Of a stretch of 64,000 bases of DNA, positions 1 through 9,956 are shown piece by piece; position 1 is the first letter of the stretch; every line of letters begins with the position of its first letter. Under the pieces are notes generated by a model. It worked only from the letters and a program-made list of their open reading frames with translations. It did no database searches and had not been told where the DNA came from. The stretch is taken from contig NZ_JAABOK010000007.1 of NCBI RefSeq assembly GCF_009928525.1, positions 186,001-250,000 of the forward strand. The letters are read 5' to 3'. Origin of the DNA: Chitinophaga solisilvae (GTDB lineage Bacteria > Bacteroidota > Bacteroidia > Chitinophagales > Chitinophagaceae). Position numbers and translations under genes: made by a program.

Positions 1-914
1 AGCATGACATCGGGCACTTCTCTGCCGTCTTTCCAGTAACGGAGACCGCCGGTAGCCATGATTTTATTGGGTCCGAGGGAGCCTGTTACCAGGTGCAGGC
101 TGGAGAAGAGATGTACGAAGAGATCGCCGGAAACGCCGGTTCCGTAATCGCGGTAGTTACGCCAGCGGAAGAAACGCAGCGGATCGAAATCGCGTTTGGG
201 AGCATTTTTCAGATAGGCGTCCCAATCAACTGTTTTAGGAGAGGCATCAGCCGGGATCGGGTACTGCCATGCGCCGGTAGGCGACATACGCGCCCAGAAA
301 CCTTCTGCATAGTTGAGTTTACCGATGGCGCCATCTTTCAGCAGCTGGCGCGCTTTTTCGTTGCCGAGGGAACTCATCCCCTGGCTGCCCACCTGATATA
401 CCACTTTACCGTTACGTTGCTGAGCTTCTACTACTGCCGGCCCTTCGGAGATATCATGTACCATTGGCTTTTCGCAATACACTGATTTTCCCTTGTTCAT
501 GGCGGCAACTGAAATATCCTTGTGCCAGAAGTCAGGCACCGCAATGATAACGGCGTCAATATCTTTACGGTCAAGGATTTCATTATAGTTGCGGGTGGTA
601 AAAATATCGTTACCCCATTTCTTTCTGGCATCCGCCAGGCGGCCGTCATAGAGATCGCAGGCAGCTACCAGCTTTACGCCGGGTACAGTAATGGCTGTGT
701 TGGCATCTGCCGTGCCCATACCGCCGGCGCCGATAAGCGCTACCTGAATATGATCGTTTGCGCTGTATTTTTCGTTTAGGCGGGAAAGTGATACAATGTT
801 CCGTTTTCTGTCAGCAGCTGTAATAATGCCCGGCAGCAGGGATGCACCCACTACGCCTTTGGCAAATTTGCTGATAAAGTTCCGGCGTGAGCGTTCGTTG
901 GAATTTACTGGCAT
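1..914 (-). CDS. Gfo/Idh/MocA-family oxidoreductase, Tat-exported, 3' end cut by window
   Basis: About 304 N-terminal codons are present; the gene runs off the left edge. The start at 914 gives an N-terminus with a twin-arginine motif (SRRNFISKFAKG) and a hydrophobic stretch, so export in a folded state by Tat is likely. A Rossmann fold follows, with the dinucleotide-binding motif GAGGMG near residue 57 and the family's EKP signature (VYCEKPM) near residue 142. The family oxidises or reduces sugar and polyol substrates with NAD(P), or acts as a glycosidase; the substrate cannot be read here. It lies downstream of the SusCD genes in the same direction, but a terminator and a long palindrome separate them, so co-transcription is doubtful. 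Confidence 0.9.
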   Translation of the reverse strand, partial: MPVNSNERSRRNFISKFAKGVVGASLLPGIITAADRKRNIVSLSRLNEKYSANDHIQVALIGAGGMGTADANTAITVPGVKLVAACDLYDGRLADARKKWGNDIFTTRNYNEILDRKDIDAVIIAVPDFWHKDISVAAMNKGKSVYCEKPMVHDISEGPAVVEAQQRNGKVVYQVGSQGMSSLGNEKARQLLKDGAIGKLNYAEGFWARMSPTGAWQYPIPADASPKTVDWDAYLKNAPKRDFDPLRFFRWRNYRDYGTGVSGDLFVHLFSSLHLVTGSLGPNKIMATGGLRYWKDGREVPDVM

Positions 915-1003
915 GTCTACCCTTTTAGGTTTTGAAAAAATATCGTTAATCCACAATAAGTTTGTTAAAATAATAACTATTTTCTTCAAATCATAATTGG
1001 GCG

Positions 1004-1200
1004 GGAATTACGAATTACGAATTACGAATTGCGAATTACGAATGAGGAGCGGAGATGATAGCGGATAAAGAATATTAGGTGAAGAACAATCATAAAATGA
1101 CAGAAGCCGTCCGGATAGTTCCGGACGGCTTCTGTCATTTTATGATTCGCTTCCATCTCCGCTCCTCATTCGTAATTCGTAATTCGCAATTCGTAATTCC
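1004..1200. repeat. Long palindromic intergenic element, ACGAATT-arm type, enclosing a terminator
   Basis: The left arm (1004-1057) and right arm (1154-1200) are near-perfect inverted copies built from ACGAATT/GCGAATT heptads, ending in the core GAGGAGCGGAGATG. The left arm has one extra heptad. The loop contains an independent perfect hairpin at 1091-1144. The right end is 5 bases from the susD stop codon. Sister elements lie at 18006-18152 and 56697-56817. Confidence 0.9.
1091..1144. terminator. Perfect 25-bp hairpin, bidirectional terminator candidate downstream of susD
   Basis: The arms 1091-1115 and 1120-1144 are exact inverted copies with a 4-nt loop (TAGT). A GC-rich inner part (GCCGTCCGGA) and A/T-rich outer part fit an intrinsic terminator for the minus-strand susD transcript. 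It is nested inside the larger palindrome. Confidence 0.75.
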
Positions 1201-1205
1201 TTCGC

Positions 1206-2909
1206 TTAATATCCATTATTATTAGGCAGCAGTTTCGCATTCTTATCAATTGCGGACTGCGGCACAGGTAAGAGATACAGGCGATCAGACCATACGCGGG
1301 TGTCGGCTTCGGTACCGTCAATAGCGTAAACTTTTCTGTTCATTACGGCGGGGGCTGTTTTCCATCTGCGGATGTCCATATAGCGGTTACCTTCCAGCAC
1401 CAGTTCTATGCGGCGTTCGTGACGGATGGCTTCGCGCAGGGCGGCCTGACCCGCATATTTTGCACGATCCAGTTTAGGCATACCGGCTCTTTCACGGATC
1501 TGGTCAATAGCATCGTAGACACTGCCATCAGGTCCGCTGATTTCGTTTTTGGCCTCTGCGTAAGTCAGCAGTATTTCCGCGTAACGGATAATGATATGAT
1601 TGGACCAGTTGTCGTAATCAGGATAAGCAGCAGGATCTACGAGCTTTCTGAAGTTATAACCGGTTTTAGAGTTGTTGGAGCCGCCTTTTCTCCATTTAAA
1701 GGTGGTGGCGCCGCCCAATCGGTTCCATCTGGTACTGTCGAACATTACGGTAGCATAAAAGCGGGGATCGCGGTTCCGGAATTCAGTGTAGAATGACGGC
1801 TGGATATTGCCGTTATCTCTTACTTTATAGCGGTCGCCACGGGTAGCAGCGTCAATGGTAGTTGTAAGCGGGTCGCCGGTTTTAAAGCTGGCGTAGGCGT
1901 CTACCAGTTCCTGTGTAGGTGTAACAGAGCTCCAGCCGCCGAAGTTGGAAGGCAGCAGGTAGGTGTTTTCTGACTGCGGATCTTTCTGGAATACGTGCTG
2001 TCTGTCGAAAATCACTTCTGCATTGCCTTTGTTGGCAGCCCAGAACAATTGTTCGTAGCTGCGTAAGCCCAGGCGGAATTTTTTCTCTTCTGTGTTATCC
2101 GCAAAGTCTACCCAGATTTTATAGTTGTCAGCTGCATCTGTGGCATCTTCAGCAGCTACTTTAAACAGGGAGTAGCCGGGGATATCCATTACTGCCTTTG
2201 CATACTTTAATGCGCCAGCATAATCGCTCTGGTAGAGGTGCATTCTGGCAGCAAGCGCTAGGGCAGCGCCTTTGGTGATACGGCCTTTCTCGTTCGGATA
2301 GCCGCCGGAATAGCTTTCCGGTAAATCAGCAGCTGCTGCATCCAGTTCATCGTAGATGAATTTTACTACTTTATCCTTCGGGTCTCTGGGCAGGTTTCCC
2401 ATAGTGGTATTGGTTACCAGCGGCACATCGCCGAATCTCAGCACCAGCGAAATGAAATAAAATGCACGTAAGGCCCTGGCTTCCGCTTTACAGCGTTTGT
2501 TCAGGTCTGCGGACATTCCTTTCACCTTGTCAATATTTTCCAGTAAGGCGTTCGCTTTCCGGATACCCTGAAAATCGAATCCATCATCGTTGATAGGCGT
2601 GATATTGCCCAACGCAATCACGGTAGCATTACTTTCCCACGGATATTGGGCCAATGCATTATCAGATGCACCATCTTCATAGATGGCATTCTGACCATCC
2701 ATAAGGGACGCTATACCAGCGCCGCCATCTCCCAGTTGCCCGTATACGGCATTTAATGCATTGGTAGCATCTGTCTGCGTATTCCAGAAATTATCTGTAG
2801 TTACTTTATCTTCAGGGATACGATTCAGAAAATCCTTGCTGCAGCTGCTCCAGATAAGCATCATGGAAAGCGCTGCACCTGTTATAATTTGTTTTTTCAT
2901 TTTTTTCAT
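1206..2909 (-). CDS. RagB/SusD-family nutrient-uptake outer membrane lipoprotein
   Basis: 567 residues, a normal SusD length. The N-terminus is a lipoprotein signal peptide with lipobox LIWSSC, so Cys at about residue 23 is lipidated and the protein is tethered to the outer membrane. It shows TPR-rich SusD features: a conserved N-terminal FLNRIPEDKVTTDNFW segment and a C-terminal HERRIELVLEGNRYMDIRRW segment. SusD proteins cap the paired SusC barrel and capture oligosaccharide or peptide ligands. The start lies 8 bases after the susC stop, so the two are co-translated from one mRNA. No glycoside hydrolase is in the window, so the ligand is unknown. Confidence 0.95.
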   Translation of the reverse strand: MKKMKKQIITGAALSMMLIWSSCSKDFLNRIPEDKVTTDNFWNTQTDATNALNAVYGQLGDGGAGIASLMDGQNAIYEDGASDNALAQYPWESNATVIALGNITPINDDGFDFQGIRKANALLENIDKVKGMSADLNKRCKAEARALRAFYFISLVLRFGDVPLVTNTTMGNLPRDPKDKVVKFIYDELDAAAADLPESYSGGYPNEKGRITKGAALALAARMHLYQSDYAGALKYAKAVMDIPGYSLFKVAAEDATDAADNYKIWVDFADNTEEKKFRLGLRSYEQLFWAANKGNAEVIFDRQHVFQKDPQSENTYLLPSNFGGWSSVTPTQELVDAYASFKTGDPLTTTIDAATRGDRYKVRDNGNIQPSFYTEFRNRDPRFYATVMFDSTRWNRLGGATTFKWRKGGSNNSKTGYNFRKLVDPAAYPDYDNWSNHIIIRYAEILLTYAEAKNEISGPDGSVYDAIDQIRERAGMPKLDRAKYAGQAALREAIRHERRIELVLEGNRYMDIRRWKTAPAVMNRKVYAIDGTEADTRVWSDRLYLLPVPQSAIDKNAKLLPNNNGY

Positions 2910-2917
2910 TTTGCAGG

Positions 2918-5900
2918 TTAGAATTTCACATTAACACCAACTGCCCATGTTTTCACACCTGGGTAAGCGCCACGACCCGAAACCATTTCAGGATCATAAT
3001 CCGTTATACGTTTATCAAACATGAAAGTGAACGGATTATTGGCAGAAAGGTATATCCTTGCCGACTGCATGGCAGCCCTCTTGGCCCATGCTGCCGGTAA
3101 TGTATACCCCAATGTGATGGAACGGATACGGAAATAATCTCCCTTATATAACCAGAAAGATGAAATAGGATTTGTATTGGTTTTGTCGCTGATGCTTAAA
3201 CGCGGATAAGCGGCATTAGGATCAGGATTCTCTTTGGTCCAGCGTTTCAGATGATATTCTTTCACCTTACCACCGTTGAAGAATGCTACAGATGCCTCAT
3301 TGCTCAGGTATGTTTTTACATTGGCAACGCCATAGGTCAATACGCCGAGGTCAAAACCCTTATAACCTACGTTCAGGTTAATACCGTAGTTCATCCACGG
3401 AATGTCATTACCCAGTACTACACGGTCTTTTGAATCGATTACGCCGTCGTTATTCTGATCTTTAAATTTGATATCTCCGGGTTTCTGGATAATACCTGAC
3501 TGACCAGCACTGTTCTTCACATCTTCTGCATCTTTAAATAATCCGATTGCTTCCCAACCGTAGAAGGAATTATATGCTTCTCCTTCCCTGTCTATGTAAT
3601 AAGTATCGTGTATTCTGTTATTAGTACTTCCCAGGGTAAGAATTTTATTCTTTATTTTGGAGACATTGGCGCCAACCGTGAAAGTGAGGTCCTTTCCAAT
3701 GGTTCCGTTATACGAAGCCGCTATTTCAAAACCTTTGTTACGCATACGTCCGCCATTGGCATATGCCGGTTTGAGCGCAATTACCTGATCCAGCAACTGT
3801 TCTATCAGCATGTCTTTCGTATCCTTGATAAAGTAATCTGCAGTAACATTCAGTTTACCATTGAAGAAAGTACCATCTACCCCGAAGTTGCTCATCACTA
3901 CTGTTTCCCAGGACGTGAGCGGATTGGCGGCTCTGGCCTGATAAGTACCATTTACCATATTTCCTTCAAAGCTGTATACCCCGGGATACAGACCGATATA
4001 TTCATAATAGTTGCCGATAGGCACTACTGCCTCGTTACCCAGGGAACCCCATGAAGCACGGAGTTTCAGGTTGTCGATCCATTTGATATCCTTCATGAAG
4101 GATTCTTCTGACATGCGCCAGCCTGCAGAGAAAGACGGAAAAGCACCGAGGCGGTGTCCGGGAGCGAACCTGGAAGACATATCAAGACGCATATTTCCTT
4201 CCAGCATATATCTATCGTTGAAAACGTAGTTTACCCTGCCGAAATAGGAACGGATGGCCCACACTTCAGAATAGGAACCATTTGCAGCCTGCTTGGTTCT
4301 GTCGGTAACGAAGTCGGTCATCTGGTCATCATCCGTATTGAACATATCATCCACAGAACCGCTACCAGCACCTACTGTACCCAGATTGTTGGACAGGAAG
4401 TTTTTACGGCCAACGTTCACGTTACGGTAGGTATTACTTTCCTGAGATGCGCCGGCCATTACTTTCACATAATGCCTGTTGAACGTTCTTTCATACTCAG
4501 CATAGGCCTGTGCCAGTAAAACCTGGCGCTGGCTCCACTTCTCCTGCATCTTGTTCAGAATAACACCGGTACCTGGTATAGTGGCCCTGGTATCGAAATT
4601 CACCAACGGGTCAACTGTATTCCAGAAGCGGTTAGCCATGCGGTTATCCAGTTTCAGTGACATGAGTCCTTTTATGGATAAGCCTTTCAACGGAGTGAGC
4701 GTACCGTTGATGCCACCAGTAAATGCATTGTTTTTATCCCAGCCACGGCCACCGACATAGTTGTTACGAACCGGATTGGATTTGGAGATGTTACCATTTT
4801 CCCTGCCATCTACCATAGAACCCCATGAACCATCGGAATGGCGGAGTACTGCAGTGGGGGAAATACGGTTTAATTCAGTCCAGGTCATTTCATCTCCCCT
4901 GTTATTAATATCCTGTTTTACGAAAGCCACATTGGTTGCAACGTTCAGGATAGGTAATACCTGGGTGGAAGTGTTCAGGCGCATGGCATATCTGTCCAGC
5001 GTTTTGGTAGGCACCAGCGATAACTGGTTCTGATAAGCCATACTCAGGTAGTAAACGGTATTTTTGGAGCTACCGCTAACGCCTATCTGAATATCCTTGA
5101 AATCAGCGTTCTTACGCAATGCTTCCTTATACCAGTTGGTACTTGGATAATGGTCAGGATCACTGCCATCAGCATATTTCTTAATCTGTTCTTCCGTGTA
5201 CTGTGGCGTATTGCCGTCATTCATTCTGGCCTCATTGTATAAACGGGCATAATCAGCCGAACCCAGATACTTAGGTGTGCGGGTAGGAGAAGTAAGCCCA
5301 TAGGTAGCATTTACATCTACAGACATTTTGCCTTCCTTTCCACGTTTGGTGGTGATGAGCAATACGCCGTTGGCTGCACGGGAACCGTAGATAGCGGAAG
5401 AAGCCGCATCTTTCAGTACGGACATGGACTCAATATCATTCGGATTGAGGGTCGCCATATCGTTGGAAGTGGAGATGATACCATCTATCACCACCAGCGG
5501 ACCAGAGCCTGTTGTGTTGATACTGCTGCGGCCGCGGATGGAGATACCACCCACGTCTTTACCTACATCGCCGGTGCGGTTTAAGATCGTTACACCCGGC
5601 GTCACGCCCTGCAGGGCGTTCTGTACCGAGGTCACAGGTCGGGAGGCGATGGTGGAGGGAGAAATAGTGGCTACCGCGCCTGTCAGGTTTGCTTTTTTCT
5701 GGGAGCCGTAACCTACGACAACCACTTCGTTCAGGCCCTTCATATCTTCTTTCATCACCACATCGATGGTGGTACGGCCGTTAACAGCGATACGCTGTTC
5801 CATGAAACCGATGAAGGAGAAGATCAGGGTGGCATTGTCCGGCGTTTCGATCTGGTAAGAGCCGTCAGGGCCGGTAGCAGTACCTTTGGAGGTGCCCATC

Positions 5901-6352
5901 ACCTGGATGCTTACACCCGGAATAGGCGTGCCTTTGGCATCGGTGATCCTACCTTTTACCTTCACATTCTGGATAACGGTATTACCGGGAGCGATAACTA
6001 CCAGTTCCTTATCCAGCATTTTCCAGGAAAGGTCGGTGTTGCCCAGTACTTTACCCAGCACTACATCCAGCGGCTGATCTTTTACATCGATGGATACAAA
6101 TTCGTTGTTGGGTAGTACGTCATTGCTGTACACGAAGCGTACCTTGCCCTGTTCTTCAATGAGTTGTAACAGTCTGGCAAGATGCATTCTCTTGGTGGTC
6201 AGCGTTATTTTGCTTTGCGAGTAGGCCGTTGCAGAAACCTGCATACAGGCGGCAAGCATAAAAAGTGCTGTCAGCTTCATAGTTCGTAGAACATAATTGA
6301 GCGGCAGTCCGGGAGGATTTTTTCCATCCCCGGAAAGTCTTTGATTTTTCAT
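2918..6352 (-). CDS. SusC/RagA-family TonB-dependent receptor with STN signalling domain
   Basis: 1144 residues. The long N-terminal segment before the hydrophobic signal region is usual for Chitinophaga-type SusC proteins, which supports the start at 6352. After the signal peptide (to about residue 46) come a secretin/TonB short N-terminal (STN) domain (about 50-118), a carboxypeptidase-regulatory-like domain (about 130-205, GRITDAKGTPIPGVSIQVMG), a TonB box (EVVVVGYG), a plug domain with SVLKDAASSAIYGSRAANG, and a long beta-barrel. The STN domain normally contacts the periplasmic part of a FecR anti-sigma factor, and fecR plus an ECF sigma gene lie directly upstream. It imports its ligand with energy from TonB-ExbBD. 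Confidence 0.95.
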   Translation of the reverse strand: MKNQRLSGDGKNPPGLPLNYVLRTMKLTALFMLAACMQVSATAYSQSKITLTTKRMHLARLLQLIEEQGKVRFVYSNDVLPNNEFVSIDVKDQPLDVVLGKVLGNTDLSWKMLDKELVVIAPGNTVIQNVKVKGRITDAKGTPIPGVSIQVMGTSKGTATGPDGSYQIETPDNATLIFSFIGFMEQRIAVNGRTTIDVVMKEDMKGLNEVVVVGYGSQKKANLTGAVATISPSTIASRPVTSVQNALQGVTPGVTILNRTGDVGKDVGGISIRGRSSINTTGSGPLVVIDGIISTSNDMATLNPNDIESMSVLKDAASSAIYGSRAANGVLLITTKRGKEGKMSVDVNATYGLTSPTRTPKYLGSADYARLYNEARMNDGNTPQYTEEQIKKYADGSDPDHYPSTNWYKEALRKNADFKDIQIGVSGSSKNTVYYLSMAYQNQLSLVPTKTLDRYAMRLNTSTQVLPILNVATNVAFVKQDINNRGDEMTWTELNRISPTAVLRHSDGSWGSMVDGRENGNISKSNPVRNNYVGGRGWDKNNAFTGGINGTLTPLKGLSIKGLMSLKLDNRMANRFWNTVDPLVNFDTRATIPGTGVILNKMQEKWSQRQVLLAQAYAEYERTFNRHYVKVMAGASQESNTYRNVNVGRKNFLSNNLGTVGAGSGSVDDMFNTDDDQMTDFVTDRTKQAANGSYSEVWAIRSYFGRVNYVFNDRYMLEGNMRLDMSSRFAPGHRLGAFPSFSAGWRMSEESFMKDIKWIDNLKLRASWGSLGNEAVVPIGNYYEYIGLYPGVYSFEGNMVNGTYQARAANPLTSWETVVMSNFGVDGTFFNGKLNVTADYFIKDTKDMLIEQLLDQVIALKPAYANGGRMRNKGFEIAASYNGTIGKDLTFTVGANVSKIKNKILTLGSTNNRIHDTYYIDREGEAYNSFYGWEAIGLFKDAEDVKNSAGQSGIIQKPGDIKFKDQNNDGVIDSKDRVVLGNDIPWMNYGINLNVGYKGFDLGVLTYGVANVKTYLSNEASVAFFNGGKVKEYHLKRWTKENPDPNAAYPRLSISDKTNTNPISSFWLYKGDYFRIRSITLGYTLPAAWAKRAAMQSARIYLSANNPFTFMFDKRITDYDPEMVSGRGAYPGVKTWAVGVNVKF

Positions 6353-6438
6353 ACTTTTAGAAAGTTAGAGGTCAATAAAATGGCGTCAGCGTCCCGATCC
6401 TGCAAGAGAGGGCGCCAAAACTGCCGGTTGATCTTCGG

Positions 6439-6460
6439 GGGAAATGTGCCAGCATTTCCC
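6439..6460. other. Small hairpin in the susC leader
   Basis: GGGAAATG and CATTTCCC form an 8-bp stem with a 6-nt loop between fecR and susC. The T-run is on the plus-strand side, so it is not a standard terminator for the minus-strand genes. It may influence the level of susC mRNA relative to the regulator genes. Confidence 0.35.
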
Positions 6461-6516
6461 TTTTTTAATTGAATTGGTTCACTGCTTTTAAGTATCCATC
6501 TTGTTTCTAGCTGCTT

Positions 6517-7554
6517 TTATTTATTGATCATTAACGTGTCATTGCTGATATAGTAATTAAATGGTGATGATAATTGTAAAGCCATCATAACACGTGGTAG
6601 CGCTTCATCCCGGAAATTGCCGGTAAACCGCGCCTTTTTCATTGTTACCTCATTGAATATCACTGTTACGCCGTACCACCGGTGCAAGGCTGCTGCTATG
6701 TCTTCAAATGACTGATCGAAGAAAACGAGCCTGCGTTCCCTCCAGGCAGCTTCTGCCAGGTTGCTGTCGCCGGAGATGGGGTGTACGGGCTGTATACTAT
6801 AACTAACGGTGTCGTGTATACGCTGATGTACCGGTTTAATTTCTGTTGCCTTTGCCGGTTTATTGTATACTACCAGTTTCTGGCTGGGAGTCAGTTGTAC
6901 CGTTCTGTTGTTTTCCTTTTTCAGTGTCACTGCCACCTTACCTTCTACCAGGGTTGTTTCTGTATGGGCGTCATCGGCATATGCCTTCACATTAAACGAA
7001 GTGCCCAATACCCTGATATCTACCGTATGCGTATGAATAATAAAAGGCTCACTGCTGCGTTGCGCCACTTCAAAAAAGGCTTCTCCTTTCAGCATCACCT
7101 CCCGTGGTTTCCCCGGCTGCCAGTTGTTGTATTGCAGCTCGCTGCTGGCATTCAGCCATACCCTTGAGCCGTCAGGCAGGGTGAGTTGCTGTACCTTTCC
7201 CGTGCTGGTAGCCAGTTGCAGCTGATACGGGTTGCTGTTACGCAGGTATACCCAGGAGCCGGCAGCCAGCAAAAAGACTACTGCGGCGGCGGCGCCTCTC
7301 TTCATCCATGTGTTCAGGGAAAAAATTTTCATACGCGGCTGCTTCCTTCTCGCTGTAATTCCTTCCCAGATAAGTTGCTTTTCTGTAGCTTCTTCCGGTC
7401 CATTATCCAATACATCCCTTTCCGGCGTGAAAGCCAGGGAATCATACCAACGTTGCAGCTGCTGGTCTTCCGCTGCTGTAAGCGTGGCATTGGTCTGCTT
7501 TATCAGCAATGCATGGATGTGCTCCGGTAAATATCCCGGCTGTTGTTTTCTCAT
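6517..7554 (-). CDS. FecR-family anti-sigma factor
   Basis: 345 residues. A cytoplasmic N-terminal part (about 1-80) that would bind the sigma factor is followed by one membrane helix (AAAAVVFLLAAGSWVYL, about 88-105), a periplasmic FecR domain (LPDGSRVWLNASSEL, then GEAFFEVAQ and VLGTSFNVKAY) and a C-terminal DUF4974-like segment ending in YYISNDTLMINK. It holds the neighbouring ECF sigma factor until the STN domain of the liganded SusC receptor signals across the periplasm. Order sigma, fecR, susC, susD is the classical arrangement. Confidence 0.95.
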   Translation of the reverse strand: MRKQQPGYLPEHIHALLIKQTNATLTAAEDQQLQRWYDSLAFTPERDVLDNGPEEATEKQLIWEGITARRKQPRMKIFSLNTWMKRGAAAAVVFLLAAGSWVYLRNSNPYQLQLATSTGKVQQLTLPDGSRVWLNASSELQYNNWQPGKPREVMLKGEAFFEVAQRSSEPFIIHTHTVDIRVLGTSFNVKAYADDAHTETTLVEGKVAVTLKKENNRTVQLTPSQKLVVYNKPAKATEIKPVHQRIHDTVSYSIQPVHPISGDSNLAEAAWRERRLVFFDQSFEDIAAALHRWYGVTVIFNEVTMKKARFTGNFRDEALPRVMMALQLSSPFNYYISNDTLMINK

Positions 7555-7642
7555 AACGTCCGTTAAAATGTTTGTCGGTTAAATAGAGGAAGTGTACCAG
7601 ATACGTTTTAACTTTTTTTTAAACTGGCCGGGGAACGGGTTT

Positions 7643-8188
7643 TCACAGCATTTCATCCAATCTTTTGCGTATCCGTTTAAGGGCAGTGCTGATCTGGTTG
7701 CGTACGGTCTGGTGAGATAAGGATAATTTTTCGGCAATTTCTACTGCATTCAGGTTATGATCGCGGCTGAGAACAAAGACTTCCTGCATTTTGGCAGGCA
7801 TCAGCCGGATTTCTTCTTCCACCAGCCTGTTCAGCTGGCGGTAATGCAGGTGTTCACTGACTTCCGGGGACAGGCTTTCTTCTTCGCCCAGCAGGCTGTC
7901 GTAGTACCGGGTACGTACGGCACGCAGGCGATAGAAATCCACAATTTTATACCGGAGCGAGGAAAAGAGGTATTGCGGTAATGTTTCCCGCAGGATCAGT
8001 GACCGGCGGGATTTCCAGAGGGAGAAAAATATCTCCTGTACAATATCCCTGATTTCCTCTGTGGTAGCCAGCTTGCGCGTGGCCTGCTGATAAAGTTGCT
8101 TCCAGTAGCGTTCATAAATTTCCCTAAAAGCCCGCTCATCGTCTTCCTTCATCAGTATCACCAGTTCGGGATCGGTTAAATGCTTCAC
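7643..8188 (-). CDS. ECF sigma-70 factor paired with FecR
   Basis: 181 residues with sigma region 2 (FREIYERYWKQLYQQ through IVQEIFFSLWKSR) and region 4 with a helix-turn-helix (LSLSHQTVRNQISTALKRIR). There is no extra domain, typical for the FecI-like group in Bacteroidota. It should direct RNA polymerase to its own locus and the susCD genes once FecR is triggered. The gene is 88 bases upstream of fecR in the same direction. Confidence 0.93.
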   Translation of the reverse strand: MKHLTDPELVILMKEDDERAFREIYERYWKQLYQQATRKLATTEEIRDIVQEIFFSLWKSRRSLILRETLPQYLFSSLRYKIVDFYRLRAVRTRYYDSLLGEEESLSPEVSEHLHYRQLNRLVEEEIRLMPAKMQEVFVLSRDHNLNAVEIAEKLSLSHQTVRNQISTALKRIRKRLDEML

Positions 8189-8239
8189 GCTACAATTGCT
8201 TAATGACAGAAAATATGCAATCCGGCTGCTACCCGGTTA

Positions 8240-9913
8240 TTATTTACCGGGCGACAGCAATTTCTTATAACGTACTGCATCATGCAGCACAGAGATGGCT
8301 TCATTCACATCGCGGTCCCAGGCCAGGGACTTGGCAATGCGCCCCTGCTGGGCGTAGTACCTGTTTACAATCTCTTCTTCCAGCAGGCGCTTGATTTCCG
8401 TTTTATTTTTCAGGAGATCCTGTTTTTTGTCGTGTTTCATTTTTTGCTCCAGCGCTTCCAGTTCCTTCGTGAGGGCATCGTAGTACTTCTCTTTCCTGGC
8501 GGTAGTCTTGAACGTTTCCAGTGCGTCTTCACTACGGGTTTTATAGCTGTAGTCCTTGTTATCCAGGTAGCGTTCGAAATCAGAAAACTCTTCGTCCGTC
8601 AGGCTGAAATCTCCTGCCGGCGCTACTTTCGGATGCTTATAGTAATACGTGGTGGCGTAATCGAAAATATATTGTTTGCGTATCAGGGAAACGGCTACCT
8701 GGCTGATATAGGTAGGTTCTACCGTTGCATCCGGCTCAATTCCGCCCCCATCGCGGACTTCACGGCCACCTTGGGTAGTAAATTTTTTCCGGAGCGAATC
8801 CGGCACATAGTCCACGCTGCCGTCTTCACTGCGATGGGAGTAGTCGATCGCCTGGATACAGCGGCCGCTGGGCGTATAATATTTGGCGGTAGTTACTTTC
8901 AGCTTGGTGTTATAAGGCAGCTGCCGGGTAGTTTGCACCAGCCCTTTTCCATAGGAGCGCTGCCCGATAACGAGGCCACGGTCCATGTCCTGCACGGCGC
9001 CGGCCACGATTTCGGAGGCAGATGCCGACGAGTGGTTGGTGAGTACTGCGAGCGGAAGACGCGTATCTACCGGCTGTTCGCTGGTTTCGTAGTTGCGGTC
9101 CCAGTTCTTCACTTTTCCTTTGGTGCTGACGATCAGTTTATTTTTATCTACGAAAATATTGGCTACTACCACAGCTTCATCGAGCAGGCCGCCGGGATTG
9201 CCGCGGAGATCCAGGATAAGCCCTTTCATACCGGGGTTGCTTTGTTTCAGCTGCTGTACGGCAGCACGCACCATAGCGCCGCTGTTTTCCGTAAACTGGG
9301 TCATACGGATATATCCGATGTCGCCACCGGTAATACCGGTATAGCTGACAGCTTTTACATTGATTTCCTCCCGGACGATTTTCCGGGGAGTTTCCACGCC
9401 GGAAACGGGATTACGGAAAAGTATATCCAGCGAAGTGCCGGGAGCGCCTTTCAGCGTTTTGCTGATCTCTTCCTGCGGCGTGTTTTTCACGGACTTACCG
9501 TCCATGGTAACGATAATATCTCCGGGTTTCACGCCGGCTTTATACATAGGGCTGCCTTCATATACGTCGGTGATAATGGTCCAGTCTCCGCTTTTATTGA
9601 TAGAAGCGCCTACTCCGCCGTATTTACCGGTAGCCATAAATTTCAGGTCGTCCAGGTTTTCTTCCGTCACAAAGTCGGTGAACGGGTCCGTCTCTTCCAG
9701 GATGGCTTCAATTCCTTTGTGGATCACCTTTTCCGGGGGCAGGTCATCTACGTAATAGGTATTGAGTTCCCGGTAAAAAGCAGCGAAAATATCCAGGTTT
9801 TTAGCGATCTGGAAATATTTATCCCCTTCGCTGAATGCGAAAATACCGCCGGCTGTCAGCAGCAAGAGCAATACTGCTGCGAGTTTCTTCCTTTTATTCA
9901 AAAATGCACGCAT
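8240..9913 (-). CDS. S41-family C-terminal processing protease
   Basis: 557 residues from the start at 9913, chosen because it places a basic N-terminus and hydrophobic helix (NKRKKLAAVLLLLLTAGG) at the beginning; upstream in-frame codons do not look like protein. A PDZ domain (YGGVGASINKSGDW, PGDIIVTMDG) is followed by the S41 catalytic domain with DLRGNPGGLL, the nucleophile Ser in SSASASEIVAG and the general-base Lys in SYGKGLVQ. The enzyme trims periplasmic proteins near their C-terminus. The gene follows yidD by 43 bases and may be its last co-transcribed partner. Confidence 0.93.
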   Translation of the reverse strand: MRAFLNKRKKLAAVLLLLLTAGGIFAFSEGDKYFQIAKNLDIFAAFYRELNTYYVDDLPPEKVIHKGIEAILEETDPFTDFVTEENLDDLKFMATGKYGGVGASINKSGDWTIITDVYEGSPMYKAGVKPGDIIVTMDGKSVKNTPQEEISKTLKGAPGTSLDILFRNPVSGVETPRKIVREEINVKAVSYTGITGGDIGYIRMTQFTENSGAMVRAAVQQLKQSNPGMKGLILDLRGNPGGLLDEAVVVANIFVDKNKLIVSTKGKVKNWDRNYETSEQPVDTRLPLAVLTNHSSASASEIVAGAVQDMDRGLVIGQRSYGKGLVQTTRQLPYNTKLKVTTAKYYTPSGRCIQAIDYSHRSEDGSVDYVPDSLRKKFTTQGGREVRDGGGIEPDATVEPTYISQVAVSLIRKQYIFDYATTYYYKHPKVAPAGDFSLTDEEFSDFERYLDNKDYSYKTRSEDALETFKTTARKEKYYDALTKELEALEQKMKHDKKQDLLKNKTEIKRLLEEEIVNRYYAQQGRIAKSLAWDRDVNEAISVLHDAVRYKKLLSPGK

Positions 9914-9956
9914 GCAAAGAATGTATATGATGATAGATGATGACCACTGCTTCCTG

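Noticed and set aside
8282..9940. 552-codon plus-strand open frame opposite the S41 protease
   Set aside because: Antisense to a clear protease gene with PDZ and catalytic motifs; the plus-strand protein has no recognisable domain and compositional bias of an antisense frame.
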